Positions 41,203 through 50,158 of a DNA stretch of 64,000 bases are shown one piece after another. The position numbers and the translations under genes are program-made. The first letter of the stretch is position 1; the number at the start of each line of letters is the position of its first letter. A model generated the notes under the pieces. That model saw nothing but the letters and a program-made list of their open reading frames with translations, had not been told where the DNA came from and made no database searches. The stretch comes from an uncultured Nocardioides sp. (GTDB taxonomy: Bacteria; Actinomycetota; Actinomycetes; Propionibacteriales; Nocardioidaceae). Location of the stretch: positions 186,001 through 250,000 of the forward strand of contig NZ_CANLDB010000003.1 of assembly GCF_947489365.1 (NCBI RefSeq). Reading direction: 5' to 3'.

Positions 41203-42234
41203 TCAGCCGGCCAGCCGGCGCGGCGTCGTACGACGGATGCGCGCGGCCTGCTCGGCCAGGTGCGCGGGCAGCGTCTCCCCGAAGCGGGCGACGGTGACGG
41301 CGTGCTCGGCCGCGATCTGCTCCTTCGCCCGCTCACGGGCGCGGCCGCGGAGGTCGTCGGGCATCACGCGCGACATGCCCAGTCCCACGGAGCAGATGGC
41401 CGCCTGCCGCCGGCGCTCGTCGCGCAGGACGGACCGGGTGGGACGGTCGGCCAGGCCGCCGGCGGCGCGGCCGACGTACTTCGCCAGGCCGTCGACCTCG
41501 ACGAGGTGGCAGCCGACGCGGAGGTCGACCCAGAAGACGTGACCACCGACGGCGACGGGCCAGCCGACGTCGATGTCGGTGAACCCCATCTCGACCAGCA
41601 GCAGCCGACCGAGGGACTCGGCCACGCTCTCGGCGCGGGGATCGCTCAGGGCGAGGGCGTGGCGCACGGTGTGCACGTGCGGCCACGACGACATCAGGTC
41701 GAGCTGGCCGGTCAGCGCCTCCATCGTCACCCCGCGGGACCGGACGTGGTCGACCGCGACCACGCCGGCGTCCAGGCCGTGCTCGCGGGCGACGTCGAGG
41801 GCGGTCCGCGCCGGCGACGTCAGCCGCAGCGGCCGCGCGGAGCGGACGTCGGTCAGGGCCGCGAGGCCCGAGTGGTGCTTGATGCCCGCCTCCGTTCGGG
41901 TGCCGCGCAGGCCGTCCCGGGTCAGGTGCGGCTGCGTGGCGTCGCCCGCGAGCAGCGGGACGGAGAGCCCGCGGGCGGCGGAGTCGTGGCTCATCACGTG
42001 GGGGACCCGGACCACGAGGTGTGCGGCGACGTCCCCGAGCACGAGCCGGTCGGGCCCGCTCGACGCCTCCCACAGCACGCGCTCGACGTACACCCCGGCG
42101 CGCACGACCACCCATGCTCCCCGCGGCCGGGTCAGCTGCCTCAGCTCGCTGTCGCGGTAGCCCGCGTCGTGGCACTGGCGGCGGGTGACCAGGCCGCGCT
42201 GGGTCGCGGCGAGGGCGCGGAGCTCGGGCTTCAT
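41203..42234 (-). CDS. AbiEi-antitoxin-like N-terminus with DUF559/Vsr-like nuclease C-terminus
   Basis: 343 residues. The N-terminal 50 (LAATQRGLVTRRQCHDAGYR...VVVRAGVYV) are a winged-helix of the type IV AbiEi-antitoxin class. The C-terminal 130 resemble the DUF559/very-short-patch-repair endonuclease fold, with the PD-(D/E)xK-like pair in WVDLRVGCHLVEVDGLAKYVG. Such orphan proteins are frequent in actinobacteria and have no known function; no AbiEii toxin partner is adjacent. The gene fills the space between 87-bp inverted repeats, within a convergent gap of two unrelated genes, which suggests a movable or homing-type cassette (inference). ATG 42234 is the only good start. Confidence 0.8.
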   Translation of the reverse strand: MKPELRALAATQRGLVTRRQCHDAGYRDSELRQLTRPRGAWVVVRAGVYVERVLWEASSGPDRLVLGDVAAHLVVRVPHVMSHDSAARGLSVPLLAGDATQPHLTRDGLRGTRTEAGIKHHSGLAALTDVRSARPLRLTSPARTALDVAREHGLDAGVVAVDHVRSRGVTMEALTGQLDLMSSWPHVHTVRHALALSDPRAESVAESLGRLLLVEMGFTDIDVGWPVAVGGHVFWVDLRVGCHLVEVDGLAKYVGRAAGGLADRPTRSVLRDERRRQAAICSVGLGMSRVMPDDLRGRARERAKEQIAAEHAVTVARFGETLPAHLAEQAARIRRTTPRRLAG

Positions 42235-42295
42235 GGCGGAGGTCCTGCCCGGGCGCGGGCCCGGTCACGCCACCGATCCCGGACCCTGTGGACAA

Positions 42296-42382
42296 CTGCC
42301 GCGGTCCCCTGGCACTACCGCGGTCGTACGGCGTCAAACGGCCCGCCCACGCCTACTGGAGTGGCAGTAACACCGCGTTACA
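42296..42382. repeat. Right arm of the inverted repeat enclosing the AbiEi/DUF559-like gene
   Basis: Reverse-complement partner of 41101-41187. The outer end ...GTGGCAGTAACACCGCGTTACA lies 27 bp from the stop of the ABC permease gene. No obvious target-site duplication flanks the two outer ends (GGCCGC on the left, TCGAGC on the right). Confidence 0.85.
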
Positions 42383-42409
42383 TCGAGCGGGGGCCGGGCC
42401 GGGCGGTCG

Positions 42410-43165
42410 TCACAGCGAGGTACGGCGTGCCGAGGCCGCGAGGGCCACGACGGCGAGGACGCAGACGACGAGGAGGTCGGAGGTCCCGTCGCCGAGCCCC
42501 AGCCAGGGGTCGCGGATCGAGTCGGTGACCAGGGACAGCGGCGTCCACTCGCTGATGCTCGACAGGGTCTCGCTCATCGCCTCCGGCGGGGGACCGCCGC
42601 CGCCCAGCAGGAACGACGGCACGAACAGCATCAGCCCGACCGCCTGGGCCGCCCGCGCCGAGGGGAGCAGCGAGCCGAGCAGGGTGCCGAGCGCGAGGAA
42701 GAGCAGCATGCCGGCGCCGACCCCGGCCAGGGTCCGGGGCAGGTCCTCGACCGCGGGGACGCCGTACACCGGCTCCGCGACGAGCAGCAGCGCGCCGATG
42801 CCGAGCAGGCAGGTCACCGCGCCGACCACCAGCTGCGCGGCAGCGAAGGACCAGCGCGGGAACCCGGCGGCGGCGAAGCGCCGCAGCACCCCGCGCTCCC
42901 GGTACGCCGCGAGGTGCACCGGCACCATGACGAGGCCGGTGCTGCCGATGACGGTCGCGAGGTAGGCCGCGACGTACCACTGGCTCGGGTTCACCGGGAA
43001 CACCTCGTCGGGCTCGGTGCCGAACGCCCCGCCGATGATCAGCATCGTCACCACGGGGAAGACGAACACGAACGTCAGCGTCATCGGCTCGCGCAGCAGC
43101 AGCCGCAGCTCGGTGACGACGAGGCGTCGGGTGACCGAGGGGACCCGGGTGGCGGCGGTGCTCAT
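42410..43165 (-). CDS. ABC-2 type transporter permease
   Basis: 251 residues with six predicted helices in the ABC-2 membrane pattern: RLVVTELRLLLREPMTL, VVTMLIIGGAFG, then GLMLFVPSFLLGGGGPPPEAM. It acts with the overlapping ATPase upstream (ATGA at 43162-43165) as an exporter. ATG 43165 starts MSTAATRVPSVTRR. Substrate unknown; drug or lipid exporters of this DrrB-like type are common next to regulators such as the ArsR gene upstream. Confidence 0.87.
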   Translation of the reverse strand: MSTAATRVPSVTRRLVVTELRLLLREPMTLTFVFVFPVVTMLIIGGAFGTEPDEVFPVNPSQWYVAAYLATVIGSTGLVMVPVHLAAYRERGVLRRFAAAGFPRWSFAAAQLVVGAVTCLLGIGALLLVAEPVYGVPAVEDLPRTLAGVGAGMLLFLALGTLLGSLLPSARAAQAVGLMLFVPSFLLGGGGPPPEAMSETLSSISEWTPLSLVTDSIRDPWLGLGDGTSDLLVVCVLAVVALAASARRTSL

Positions 43166-44139
43166 GGGGCGACTCCGGTCAGGGTGGGCGGGTCGGGCGC
43201 CGGGTCCGGGGACTCGAGCAGGCTGAGCAGCGCCGACTCGAGGTCGGGCACGTCGACGGTGAGGTCGGCGGGGACGCCGCCGGCCTCGGGGGCGCGGGCC
43301 ACGAGCCAGGCGCCGACGTGGGCGATGCTGGCGCGGTCGCCCTCCACGCGGACCAACCCGTCGGCGGCGGTGGCACGGCGTACGCCGGGCAGGGTGCGCA
43401 GGACGTCGACCGCACCGGGTGGCCCGGTGAAGGTGGTCGTGGCGCCGGAGGCGTGGCGGGCGACGAGCGCTGCGGGCGACCCCGCGTCGAGCACGCGTCC
43501 GTCGCGCATCGCGACGACGTGGTCGCAGAGCGCCTCCGCCTCCGCCAGCTCGTGGGTGACGAGGAGGACGGTGGTGCCCTCCTCGCGCAGCTGCGCCACC
43601 GAGGCCCACACCTCGCGGCGGGCCGCGGGGTCCAGGCCCTGGGTCAGCTCGTCGAGGATCACGAGCCGGGGCCGGTTCAGCAGGGCCAGGACGAGGAACA
43701 GTCGTTGCTGCTCGCCGCCGCTCATGCCGGCGAAGGGGGTGCGCCGCTTGCCGGCGAGCCCGAACCGCTCGAGCAGCTCGTCGGGGTCCCGGGCGCCGGT
43801 CTCGGCGAAGAGTCGCACGGCCTCGCCCACGCGGAGCCGGTCGGGCAGCGCGGAGGACTGGAGCTGGCTGCCGACCACCCTCCGCAGCGCCTGGGCGTCA
43901 CGACGGGGGTCGAGGCCGAGGACACGGATCTCGCCGGCGTCCGGACGCCGCAGGCCCTGGAGGCACTCGACGGTGGTGGTCTTGCCGGCGCCGTTGGCGC
44001 CGATCAGCCCGACGACCCGGCCCGCGGGGACGTCGAGGTCGAGGTCGTCGACGACCACGCGGTCGCCGTACGACTTGCGGAGGCCGCGGACGGTCACCGC
44101 CATCTCGGGCGCCGGCTCGTGCGCGGGGTGCGAGGTCAT
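43162..44139 (-). CDS. ABC-2 type transporter ATP-binding protein (DrrA-like)
   Basis: 325 residues: Walker A LIGANGAGKTTTVE, signature MSGGEQQRLFLVLAL, Walker B RLVILDELTQGLD, H-loop VTHELAEAEAL. A C-terminal extension of about 100 residues follows the ATPase core, as in DrrA/CcmA-type exporters. ATG 44139 begins MTSHPAHEPAPEM; the longer frame is shadow. The stop overlaps the permease ATG. It follows the ArsR gene by 53 bp, so the three probably form an operon. Confidence 0.88.
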   Translation of the reverse strand: MTSHPAHEPAPEMAVTVRGLRKSYGDRVVVDDLDLDVPAGRVVGLIGANGAGKTTTVECLQGLRRPDAGEIRVLGLDPRRDAQALRRVVGSQLQSSALPDRLRVGEAVRLFAETGARDPDELLERFGLAGKRRTPFAGMSGGEQQRLFLVLALLNRPRLVILDELTQGLDPAARREVWASVAQLREEGTTVLLVTHELAEAEALCDHVVAMRDGRVLDAGSPAALVARHASGATTTFTGPPGAVDVLRTLPGVRRATAADGLVRVEGDRASIAHVGAWLVARAPEAGGVPADLTVDVPDLESALLSLLESPDPAPDPPTLTGVAP

Positions 44140-44192
44140 GGGTCCAGCCTGACCCCGGCCCGGGCACCTGGGCCGAGCGGTGCCGGGCCGGC

Positions 44193-44759
44193 TCAGTCGT
44201 CCTGGTCGTGCGGCTGCACGACCTGCAGCACCTGGAAGGTCCGCCGGTGCGCGCCGTCGGTGGCGCCGCGGGTCCGCTCGGCGTACCGCTCGACGACGGC
44301 GATCACCTCGCTCGCGAGCGCCCGCGCCTCGTCCTCGGTGAGGCGGACGGCGGCGTCCGAGACCGTGACCCCGCGCCGCTCGGACTCGTGCCTCCGCACG
44401 GCCCGTGCCACGGACTCGGTCAGCGTCGCCCCCAGCTGCCGTCGGTAGACGTCGCCCGCCGCCCGCCCCTCGGGGGTCCGCTCGAGGCGGGTCAGGTCGA
44501 GGTGGAGGCCCTCGTACGCCGCCGGCTTCCACACCCGGTCCCGCCCGTCGCGGGCCGCCTCCGGTGCCTCGACGACGAGCCCGTACTTCGCGAGCTGACG
44601 CAGGTGGAAGCTCGCCTGGTTGGCGGGGATGTCGAGGGCCTGCGCGACGTCGGCGGCGCGCAGCGGCCCGGCGGCGTGGAGCTCCGCGAGGACCCGGTTG
44701 CGCACCGGGTGCGAGACCGCGCGCAGGACGGCGGGGTCGACGACGGGCTGCTCGGGCAC
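44193..44759 (-). CDS. ArsR-type winged-helix regulator
   Basis: 188 residues from GTG 44759. The HTH_20/ArsR-like domain (about 10-75) reads AVLRAVSHPVRNRVLAELHAAG then ADVAQALDIPANQASFHLRQLAKYGLV. The C-terminal helical region is charged. A GTG at 44777 gives six more residues but lies inside the 44-bp palindrome. TACTCT at 44766-44771 (minus) is 6 nt from GTG 44759, so a leaderless start there fits best. It probably represses itself, the ABC exporter downstream, and the divergent 47-codon gene through the palindrome. Confidence 0.86.
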   Translation of the reverse strand: MPEQPVVDPAVLRAVSHPVRNRVLAELHAAGPLRAADVAQALDIPANQASFHLRQLAKYGLVVEAPEAARDGRDRVWKPAAYEGLHLDLTRLERTPEGRAAGDVYRRQLGATLTESVARAVRRHESERRGVTVSDAAVRLTEDEARALASEVIAVVERYAERTRGATDGAHRRTFQVLQVVQPHDQDD

Positions 44760-44765
44760 GGGGCG

Positions 44766-44771
44766 AGAGTA
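44766..44771 (-). promoter_or_regulatory. -10 box TACTCT of the ArsR gene
   Basis: TACTCT on the minus strand followed by 6 nt and GTG 44759. The palindrome at 44773-44816 begins 2 bp upstream, so a bound dimer would block this promoter. Confidence 0.5.
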
Positions 44772-44772
44772 A

Positions 44773-44816
44773 CGCACGTGTTGTTGCGCAAGACTGCTTG
44801 CGCAACAACACGTGCG
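44773..44816. promoter_or_regulatory. 44-bp perfect palindrome, ArsR operator
   Basis: Arms of 20 bp (CGCACGTGTTGTTGCGCAAG and its exact reverse complement) flank a 4-nt ACTG centre. Each arm contains TTGCGCAA, itself a palindrome, and CACGTG. It covers the -35 regions of both divergent genes. Confidence 0.8.
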
Positions 44817-44826
44817 GATCTACGGT
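44798..44826 (+). promoter_or_regulatory. Promoter TTGCGC-N17-TACGGT of the 47-codon gene
   Basis: -35 TTGCGC (44798-44803) lies in the right arm of the palindrome; -10 TACGGT is at 44821-44826 with a 17-bp spacer. The expected start near 44833 gives a leader of about 25 nt containing GAGGAG. Confidence 0.55.
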
Positions 44827-44857
44827 GGAGGCCTCAGCCAGTCCACGAGGAGCCGCC

Positions 44858-45001
44858 ATGACCCACCTGCCCGAGGAGCTCGCCCGAGCCCGTCGTGCCG
44901 TCCTGCTCGAGGCGGGCCGCGAGGCCCGTCGTACGCGGCGGGCCCGGTCGCGCCCGTCCCGCGGTGGTCGCGCGAGGCCCGGTCAGGACCAGGCGCTGTA
45001 G
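44858..45001 (+). CDS. Small basic protein (47 aa), ArsR-regulated
   Basis: ATG 44858 is preceded by GAGGAG at 6 nt spacing and by a good promoter that shares the 44-bp palindrome with the divergent ArsR gene. The product starts MTHLPEELARARRAVLLEAG, an amphipathic helix, and continues as an Arg-rich tail with RRTRRARSRPSRGGRARPG (net strongly positive). No cysteine, no membrane segment, no family recognised. The 3' end overlaps the convergent YciI-like gene by 19 bp. The regulatory signals argue for expression although the gene is short; a nucleic-acid- or membrane-binding role is a guess. Confidence 0.6.
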   Translation: MTHLPEELARARRAVLLEAGREARRTRRARSRPSRGGRARPGQDQAL

Positions 45002-45339
45002 TCCACGACGGGACGCACCTCGACCGTGCCGTACAGCGGCACCGACGCCGCGACCGCCCGGGCGGCGTCCGCGTCGGCGACCTCGACGACGTAGTAGCCG
45101 CTCACGACCGGCCCGTCCGCGGTCGGGGCCGGCACGTCACGGTCGGCGGCGAGGTCGGGGCGCACGTGGCGATCGCCGGCCGGGGGCTCGAGGTCGCCGG
45201 AGTCGACGTACGTGCCGTCGGCCTTCAGGCGCGCCTCGAACTCGGTCCAGGCCCGGTAGTCGGCCTCGGTGCCGAGCCCCTCGGCGTACTGCCCGCCCTC
45301 GGGCACCGGCTCTGTCCAGAAGAGCAGCAGGAACTTCAT
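44983..45339 (-). CDS. YciI/DGPF-domain protein
   Basis: 118 residues. MKFLLLFWTEPVPEGG and the central DGPVVSGYYVVEVADADAARAVA match the YCII-related (DGPF) family, small dimeric proteins often next to ECF sigma factor genes. ATG 45339 begins the family N-terminus; the longer frame is shadow. Function is unknown. It follows the MerR-like fusion gene by 14 bp on the same strand and may be cotranscribed with it. Confidence 0.85.
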   Translation of the reverse strand: MKFLLLFWTEPVPEGGQYAEGLGTEADYRAWTEFEARLKADGTYVDSGDLEPPAGDRHVRPDLAADRDVPAPTADGPVVSGYYVVEVADADAARAVAASVPLYGTVEVRPVVDYSAWS

Positions 45340-45353
45340 GCCGTCCGAGGGTG

Positions 45354-46433
45354 TCAGTGGTTGCGCAGGGCGTCCACGAGGTCGTCCTTCGTCATCGACG
45401 ACCGGCCCTCGACGTCGAGCTCGGCCGCACGCTCGCGCAGCTCGTCGACGGTCCACTCCTCGTACGACGGGTGCTTGCCGCCCCGCTTGCTCGGGTCGGG
45501 GCCGTCGCCCGCGTCGGAGCGGGCCTTCGCGTTGGAGATGCGGGCGGCCTTCTCCTTGCTGTTGCCCTGGTCCCGGAGCTCCTCGTACAGCTCGGGGTCC
45601 TTCAGCGAGGGGTTGTCGCGGTTCTCCTTCGACGCCTTCTTCTCAGCCATGCCGGGACGGTACCCAGCGGCCCTCCGCTCGACGGAGCCGCGCTGCTGGT
45701 CGTCCATCGCGGCCTGGTAGGCGTGGCCGAGCGCCGCCACCGACAGCGGGCGCAGCCGCTCGACGACCTGGCGCAGCATCTCCGGCGGCGCGCCCGAGTG
45801 CCGGTACGCCGGCCACACCTGGCGCCGGAACACCTCGTGCAGCTCCGCGGCGACCGCGCGCCCGTGCTCGACGTACACCTGGGCCGCCGCGCGGGCCGCC
45901 TCGGGCGGGAAGCCCAGCTCGAGCAGGTCCACGCCGATCGCGAGCTGGGACAGCGAGACCCGGTAGCCCTCGGTGTCGCCCTCGACCGGGTCGAGGATGC
46001 CGAGGGAGACGAGGACCTCGAGGTCCTCCGCGCTCAGCGGGCGCCCGGCGCGCTCCGTGATCTCGGCGCGCGTCAGGACGCCCGGCCCGGGGGTGACCCA
46101 CGGCGCGAGCATCGTGCGCTGCAGGGCCAGCTCGTCGACGCTCGCCTCGGCGGGCACGCGGGCGAGGTAGTCCTCGATCGCGGCGAGGGTGAAGCCGTAC
46201 TCCTGGAGGTCCGCGATCAGGCCCAGCCGGGCGACGTGCTGCGGGGTGTAGAAGCCCGACCGGCCCCGCCGGATCGGGGGCGGGACCAGCCCGCGGGTCG
46301 TGTAGAAGCGCACGGTCCGGACGCTCATCCCGACCCGTGCGGTGAGGTCGGCGAGGGTCAGGAGGGGGGCGCCGGGGAGGTCCGGACGGTCGGCGTCGGC
46401 CGGCCCGGCGTCGTACGGCGTGGTGCTGCTCAC
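45354..46433 (-). CDS. MerR-family regulator fused in frame to a Rho_N/SAP-like domain protein
   Basis: 359 residues without an internal stop. Residues about 25-95 are a MerR HTH (LTLADLTARVGMSVRTVRFYTTRGLVPPP), and 100-260 an effector domain. From Met262 (ATG 45650, MAEKKASKENRDN) the rest looks like the stand-alone actinobacterial DUF7218-type protein with a Rho_N-like end (EEWTVDELRERAAELDVEG, MTKDDLVDALRNH). Either this is a true fusion after loss of a stop codon, or the small protein (45354-45650) is also made from the internal ATG; no ribosome site is visible there. It diverges from fadA and probably regulates it via the dyad at 46444-46460. Confidence 0.75.
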   Translation of the reverse strand: MSSTTPYDAGPADADRPDLPGAPLLTLADLTARVGMSVRTVRFYTTRGLVPPPIRRGRSGFYTPQHVARLGLIADLQEYGFTLAAIEDYLARVPAEASVDELALQRTMLAPWVTPGPGVLTRAEITERAGRPLSAEDLEVLVSLGILDPVEGDTEGYRVSLSQLAIGVDLLELGFPPEAARAAAQVYVEHGRAVAAELHEVFRRQVWPAYRHSGAPPEMLRQVVERLRPLSVAALGHAYQAAMDDQQRGSVERRAAGYRPGMAEKKASKENRDNPSLKDPELYEELRDQGNSKEKAARISNAKARSDAGDGPDPSKRGGKHPSYEEWTVDELRERAAELDVEGRSSMTKDDLVDALRNH

Positions 46434-46443
46434 CTTTCAATCG

Positions 46444-46460
46444 TGACAGCACTGGTGTCA
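46444..46460. promoter_or_regulatory. Putative MerR operator TGACA-N7-TGTCA in the fadA promoter
   Basis: Perfect 5-bp arms in the 37-bp divergent gap. A TTTCAA-like -35 (46435-46440) and CATGAT -10 (46459-46464, 6 nt before ATG 46471) would be about 18 bp apart with the dyad between them, the classical MerR arrangement. Confidence 0.5.
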
Positions 46461-46470
46461 TGATCGCGAC

Positions 46471-47697
<1,227 letters not shown>

Positions 47698-47709
<12 letters not shown>

Positions 47710-47734
47710 TCGAGGAACGAGATCAGGCTCTTTC
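47698..47734 (+). terminator. Hairpin spanning the fadA stop codon
   Basis: GAAAGAG-T-CTGATC (47698-47711) pairs with GATCAG-G-CTCTTTC (47721-47734) around the 9-nt loop GAGGAACGA. The stop TGA (47707-47709) is inside the left arm. Possible terminator, attenuator or 3'-end stabiliser between fadA and fadB. Confidence 0.5.
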
Positions 47735-47740
47735 ATCGGT

Positions 47741-47794
47741 GGTCGAGCAGCGACCGCGGCTGAGGAACGAAGCCGCGACGAGCGTGTCGAGACC
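47741..47794. repeat. GGTCGAGCAGC...CGTGTCGAGACC palindromic repeat
   Basis: Starts GGTCGAGCAGCG and ends GTGTCGAGACC, with an inner stem CGCGGCT-gaggaacga-AGCCGCG. It belongs to the same family as the units at 27073-27116 and 27197-27240. The loop GAGGAACGA is the same as in the hairpin at 47698-47734 just upstream. Confidence 0.75.
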
Positions 47795-47887
47795 CGGTGA
47801 GACGACAAGCAGCCGCCCCCACCGCCGCAACCACGACCGGTGGGACAACAAGCGAGAGCGCGGCGACGCGCCGTACGAGGAGAACCC

Positions 47888-50092
47888 ATGACCACCGAAA
47901 CAGCTCAGGAGACCGCGGTCCGCTACGACCGTGACTCCGAGGGCATCGTGACCCTCACGCTGGACGACCCGCACGCCAGCGCGAACACCATGAACGACCT
48001 GTACCGCAGCTCGATGACCGCGGCGGTCGACCGGCTGCACGCCGAGGTCGACGACGTCACGGGCGTCGTGATCGCGAGCGCGAAGAAGACCTTCTTCGCC
48101 GGCGGCAACCTCGGCCAGATGCAGGCCACCACCCCCGAGGACGCGCCGCAGCTGTTCGCGACCGTCGAGGAGGTCAAGGCCGCGCTGCGCCGCCTGGAGA
48201 CCCTCGGCAAGCCCGTGGTGGCCGCGATCAACGGCGCCGCCCTCGGTGGCGGCCTCGAGATCGCGCTCGCCGCGCACCACCGCATCGCGTGGGACGACCC
48301 GAGCGTGCAGCTGGGCCTGCCCGAGGCGACCCTCGGCCTGCTGCCCGGCGGCGGTGGCGTCACCCGCCTCGTCCGGATGCTCGGCCTGCAGTCCGCCCTG
48401 ATGGACGTGCTGCTGCCCGGCACCCGCTTCCGCCCGGCGCAGGCCCAGGAGAAGGGCCTGGTCGACGAGCTGGTCGCGTCCAAGGACGACCTGGTCCCCG
48501 CCGCGAAGGGGTGGATCCTCGACCACCGCTCGGACCCCGAGGCGGCGAGCAAGCCCTGGGACCGCGGCGGCTACCGCATGCCGGGCGGGACGCCGTCCAC
48601 GCCGAAGCTCGCGCAGTTCCTGCCCGCGTTCCCGGCGCTGCTGCGCCAGCAGAGCAAGGGCGCGGTCTACCGCGCGCAGCGGGCGATCCTGTCCGCCGCC
48701 GTCGAGGGGGCGCAGGTCGACGTCGACACCGCGAGCCGCATCGAGTCGCGCTACCTGACCTCGCTCATCACCGGCCAGCAGTCGAAGAACATGATCCAGG
48801 CGTTCTTCTTCGACCTCCAGGCCATCAACGCGGGCTCGCTGCGCCCCGACGGCCACGAGCGGTTCCGGCCCACCAAGGTCGGCGTCCTCGGCGCCGGGAT
48901 GATGGGCGCGGGCATCGCCTACGTGTGCGCGAAGGCCGGGATGCCCGTCGTCCTCAAGGACGTCGAGCAGGCCAACGCCGAGCGCGGCAAGGCCTACTCG
49001 GAGTCGATCCTCGACAAGGCCATCTCGCGCGGCCGGTCGACGGAGGACAAGAAGGCGGCGCTGCTCGACCTCATCACCCCCACCGCCGACCCCGCCGACC
49101 TCGCCGGCTGCGACCTCGTCATCGAGGCCGTCTTCGAGGACCCGGCGCTCAAGGCGAAGGTGTTCGCCGAGGTCGAGCCGCACCTCGCCGACGGCGCGGT
49201 GCTCTGCTCGAACACCTCGACGCTGCCGATCACCGAGCTCGCCGCCGGCGTCTCCCGCCCGGCGGACTTCATCGGCCTGCACTTCTTCAGCCCGGTCGAC
49301 AAGATGCCGCTGGTCGAGATCATCCGCGGCAAGGAGACCTCGGACGCCGCCCTCGCCGCGGCGTACGACGTCGTCCAGGCCATCAAGAAGACCCCGATCG
49401 TCGTCAACGACTCCCGCGGCTTCTACACCAGCCGCGTGATCGGCACGATGGTCAACGAGGGCCTCGCGATGCTCGCCGAGGGCGTCATGCCGATGTCGAT
49501 CGAGCGCGCCGCGATGCAGGCGGGCTACCCCGTCGGCCCGCTGCAGCTCTCCGACGAGCTCAACATGGAGCTGATGAAGAAGATCCGCGCAGCCACCGCC
49601 GCCGCGGCCGAGCGGGACGGGACGCCGTACGCCGCCCACGCGGGCGACGCGGTCGTGGACCGCATGCTGGAGCTCGAGCGGCCCTCGCGACTGAAGGGCG
49701 CCGGGTTCTACGAGTACGCCGACGGCAAGCGGTCCAACCTCTGGCCGGGCCTGGCCGACACGTTCGGCTCGCGGCTCGATGCCGTCCCGTTCACCGACGT
49801 GAAGGAGCGGATGCTCTTCGCCGAGGCGATCGAGACCGCGAAGTGCTTCGAGGAGGGCGTCGTCACCTCCGCGGCGGCCGCCAACATCGGCTCCATCATG
49901 GGCATCGGCTTCCCCGCCAACACCGGCGGCGCGGCGCAGTTCATGACCGGCTACGAGTCCGTGTCCGGCGAACGTGGCCTCGCCGCCTTCGTGACGCGGG
50001 CGGACGAGCTCGCCGCGGCGTACGGCGACCGGTTCCGCCCGACCGACCGGCTGCGGGAGATGGCTGCGGCCGGGGAGTCGTTCCCGGCGTAG
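47888..50092 (+). CDS. fadB: Fatty acid oxidation multifunctional protein (enoyl-CoA hydratase / 3-hydroxyacyl-CoA dehydrogenase)
   Basis: 734 residues. The crotonase domain (about 10-290) has the oxyanion motif FFAGGNLGQM and GAALGGGLEIALA with GLPEATLGLLPG (two catalytic Glu). The NAD-binding HCDH domain (about 330-510) has VGVLGAGMMGAGIAYV and the catalytic HFFSPVDKMPLVEI. C-terminal HCDH segments follow (YPVGPLQLSDE and after). ATG 47888 has GAGGAG 5-6 nt upstream. It acts with FadA encoded just upstream. Confidence 0.94.
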   Translation: MTTETAQETAVRYDRDSEGIVTLTLDDPHASANTMNDLYRSSMTAAVDRLHAEVDDVTGVVIASAKKTFFAGGNLGQMQATTPEDAPQLFATVEEVKAALRRLETLGKPVVAAINGAALGGGLEIALAAHHRIAWDDPSVQLGLPEATLGLLPGGGGVTRLVRMLGLQSALMDVLLPGTRFRPAQAQEKGLVDELVASKDDLVPAAKGWILDHRSDPEAASKPWDRGGYRMPGGTPSTPKLAQFLPAFPALLRQQSKGAVYRAQRAILSAAVEGAQVDVDTASRIESRYLTSLITGQQSKNMIQAFFFDLQAINAGSLRPDGHERFRPTKVGVLGAGMMGAGIAYVCAKAGMPVVLKDVEQANAERGKAYSESILDKAISRGRSTEDKKAALLDLITPTADPADLAGCDLVIEAVFEDPALKAKVFAEVEPHLADGAVLCSNTSTLPITELAAGVSRPADFIGLHFFSPVDKMPLVEIIRGKETSDAALAAAYDVVQAIKKTPIVVNDSRGFYTSRVIGTMVNEGLAMLAEGVMPMSIERAAMQAGYPVGPLQLSDELNMELMKKIRAATAAAAERDGTPYAAHAGDAVVDRMLELERPSRLKGAGFYEYADGKRSNLWPGLADTFGSRLDAVPFTDVKERMLFAEAIETAKCFEEGVVTSAAAANIGSIMGIGFPANTGGAAQFMTGYESVSGERGLAAFVTRADELAAAYGDRFRPTDRLREMAAAGESFPA

Positions 50093-50158
50093 CCCGCGTT
50101 CCGGGCACCTTCCCGGATTCCGGCCCACAAAGGGGCGCTCGCCGGGTCTACTGGACCG

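Noticed and set aside
39195-41336. A 713-codon minus-strand open frame
   Set aside because: It is antisense to the DEAD-box helicase and DUF3995 genes, with low-complexity sequence and no recognisable domain.
41101-42382. Classical insertion sequence
   Set aside because: No transposase motifs in the enclosed protein, arms far longer than usual IS ends, and no target-site duplication seen. It is reported as an unclassified cassette instead.
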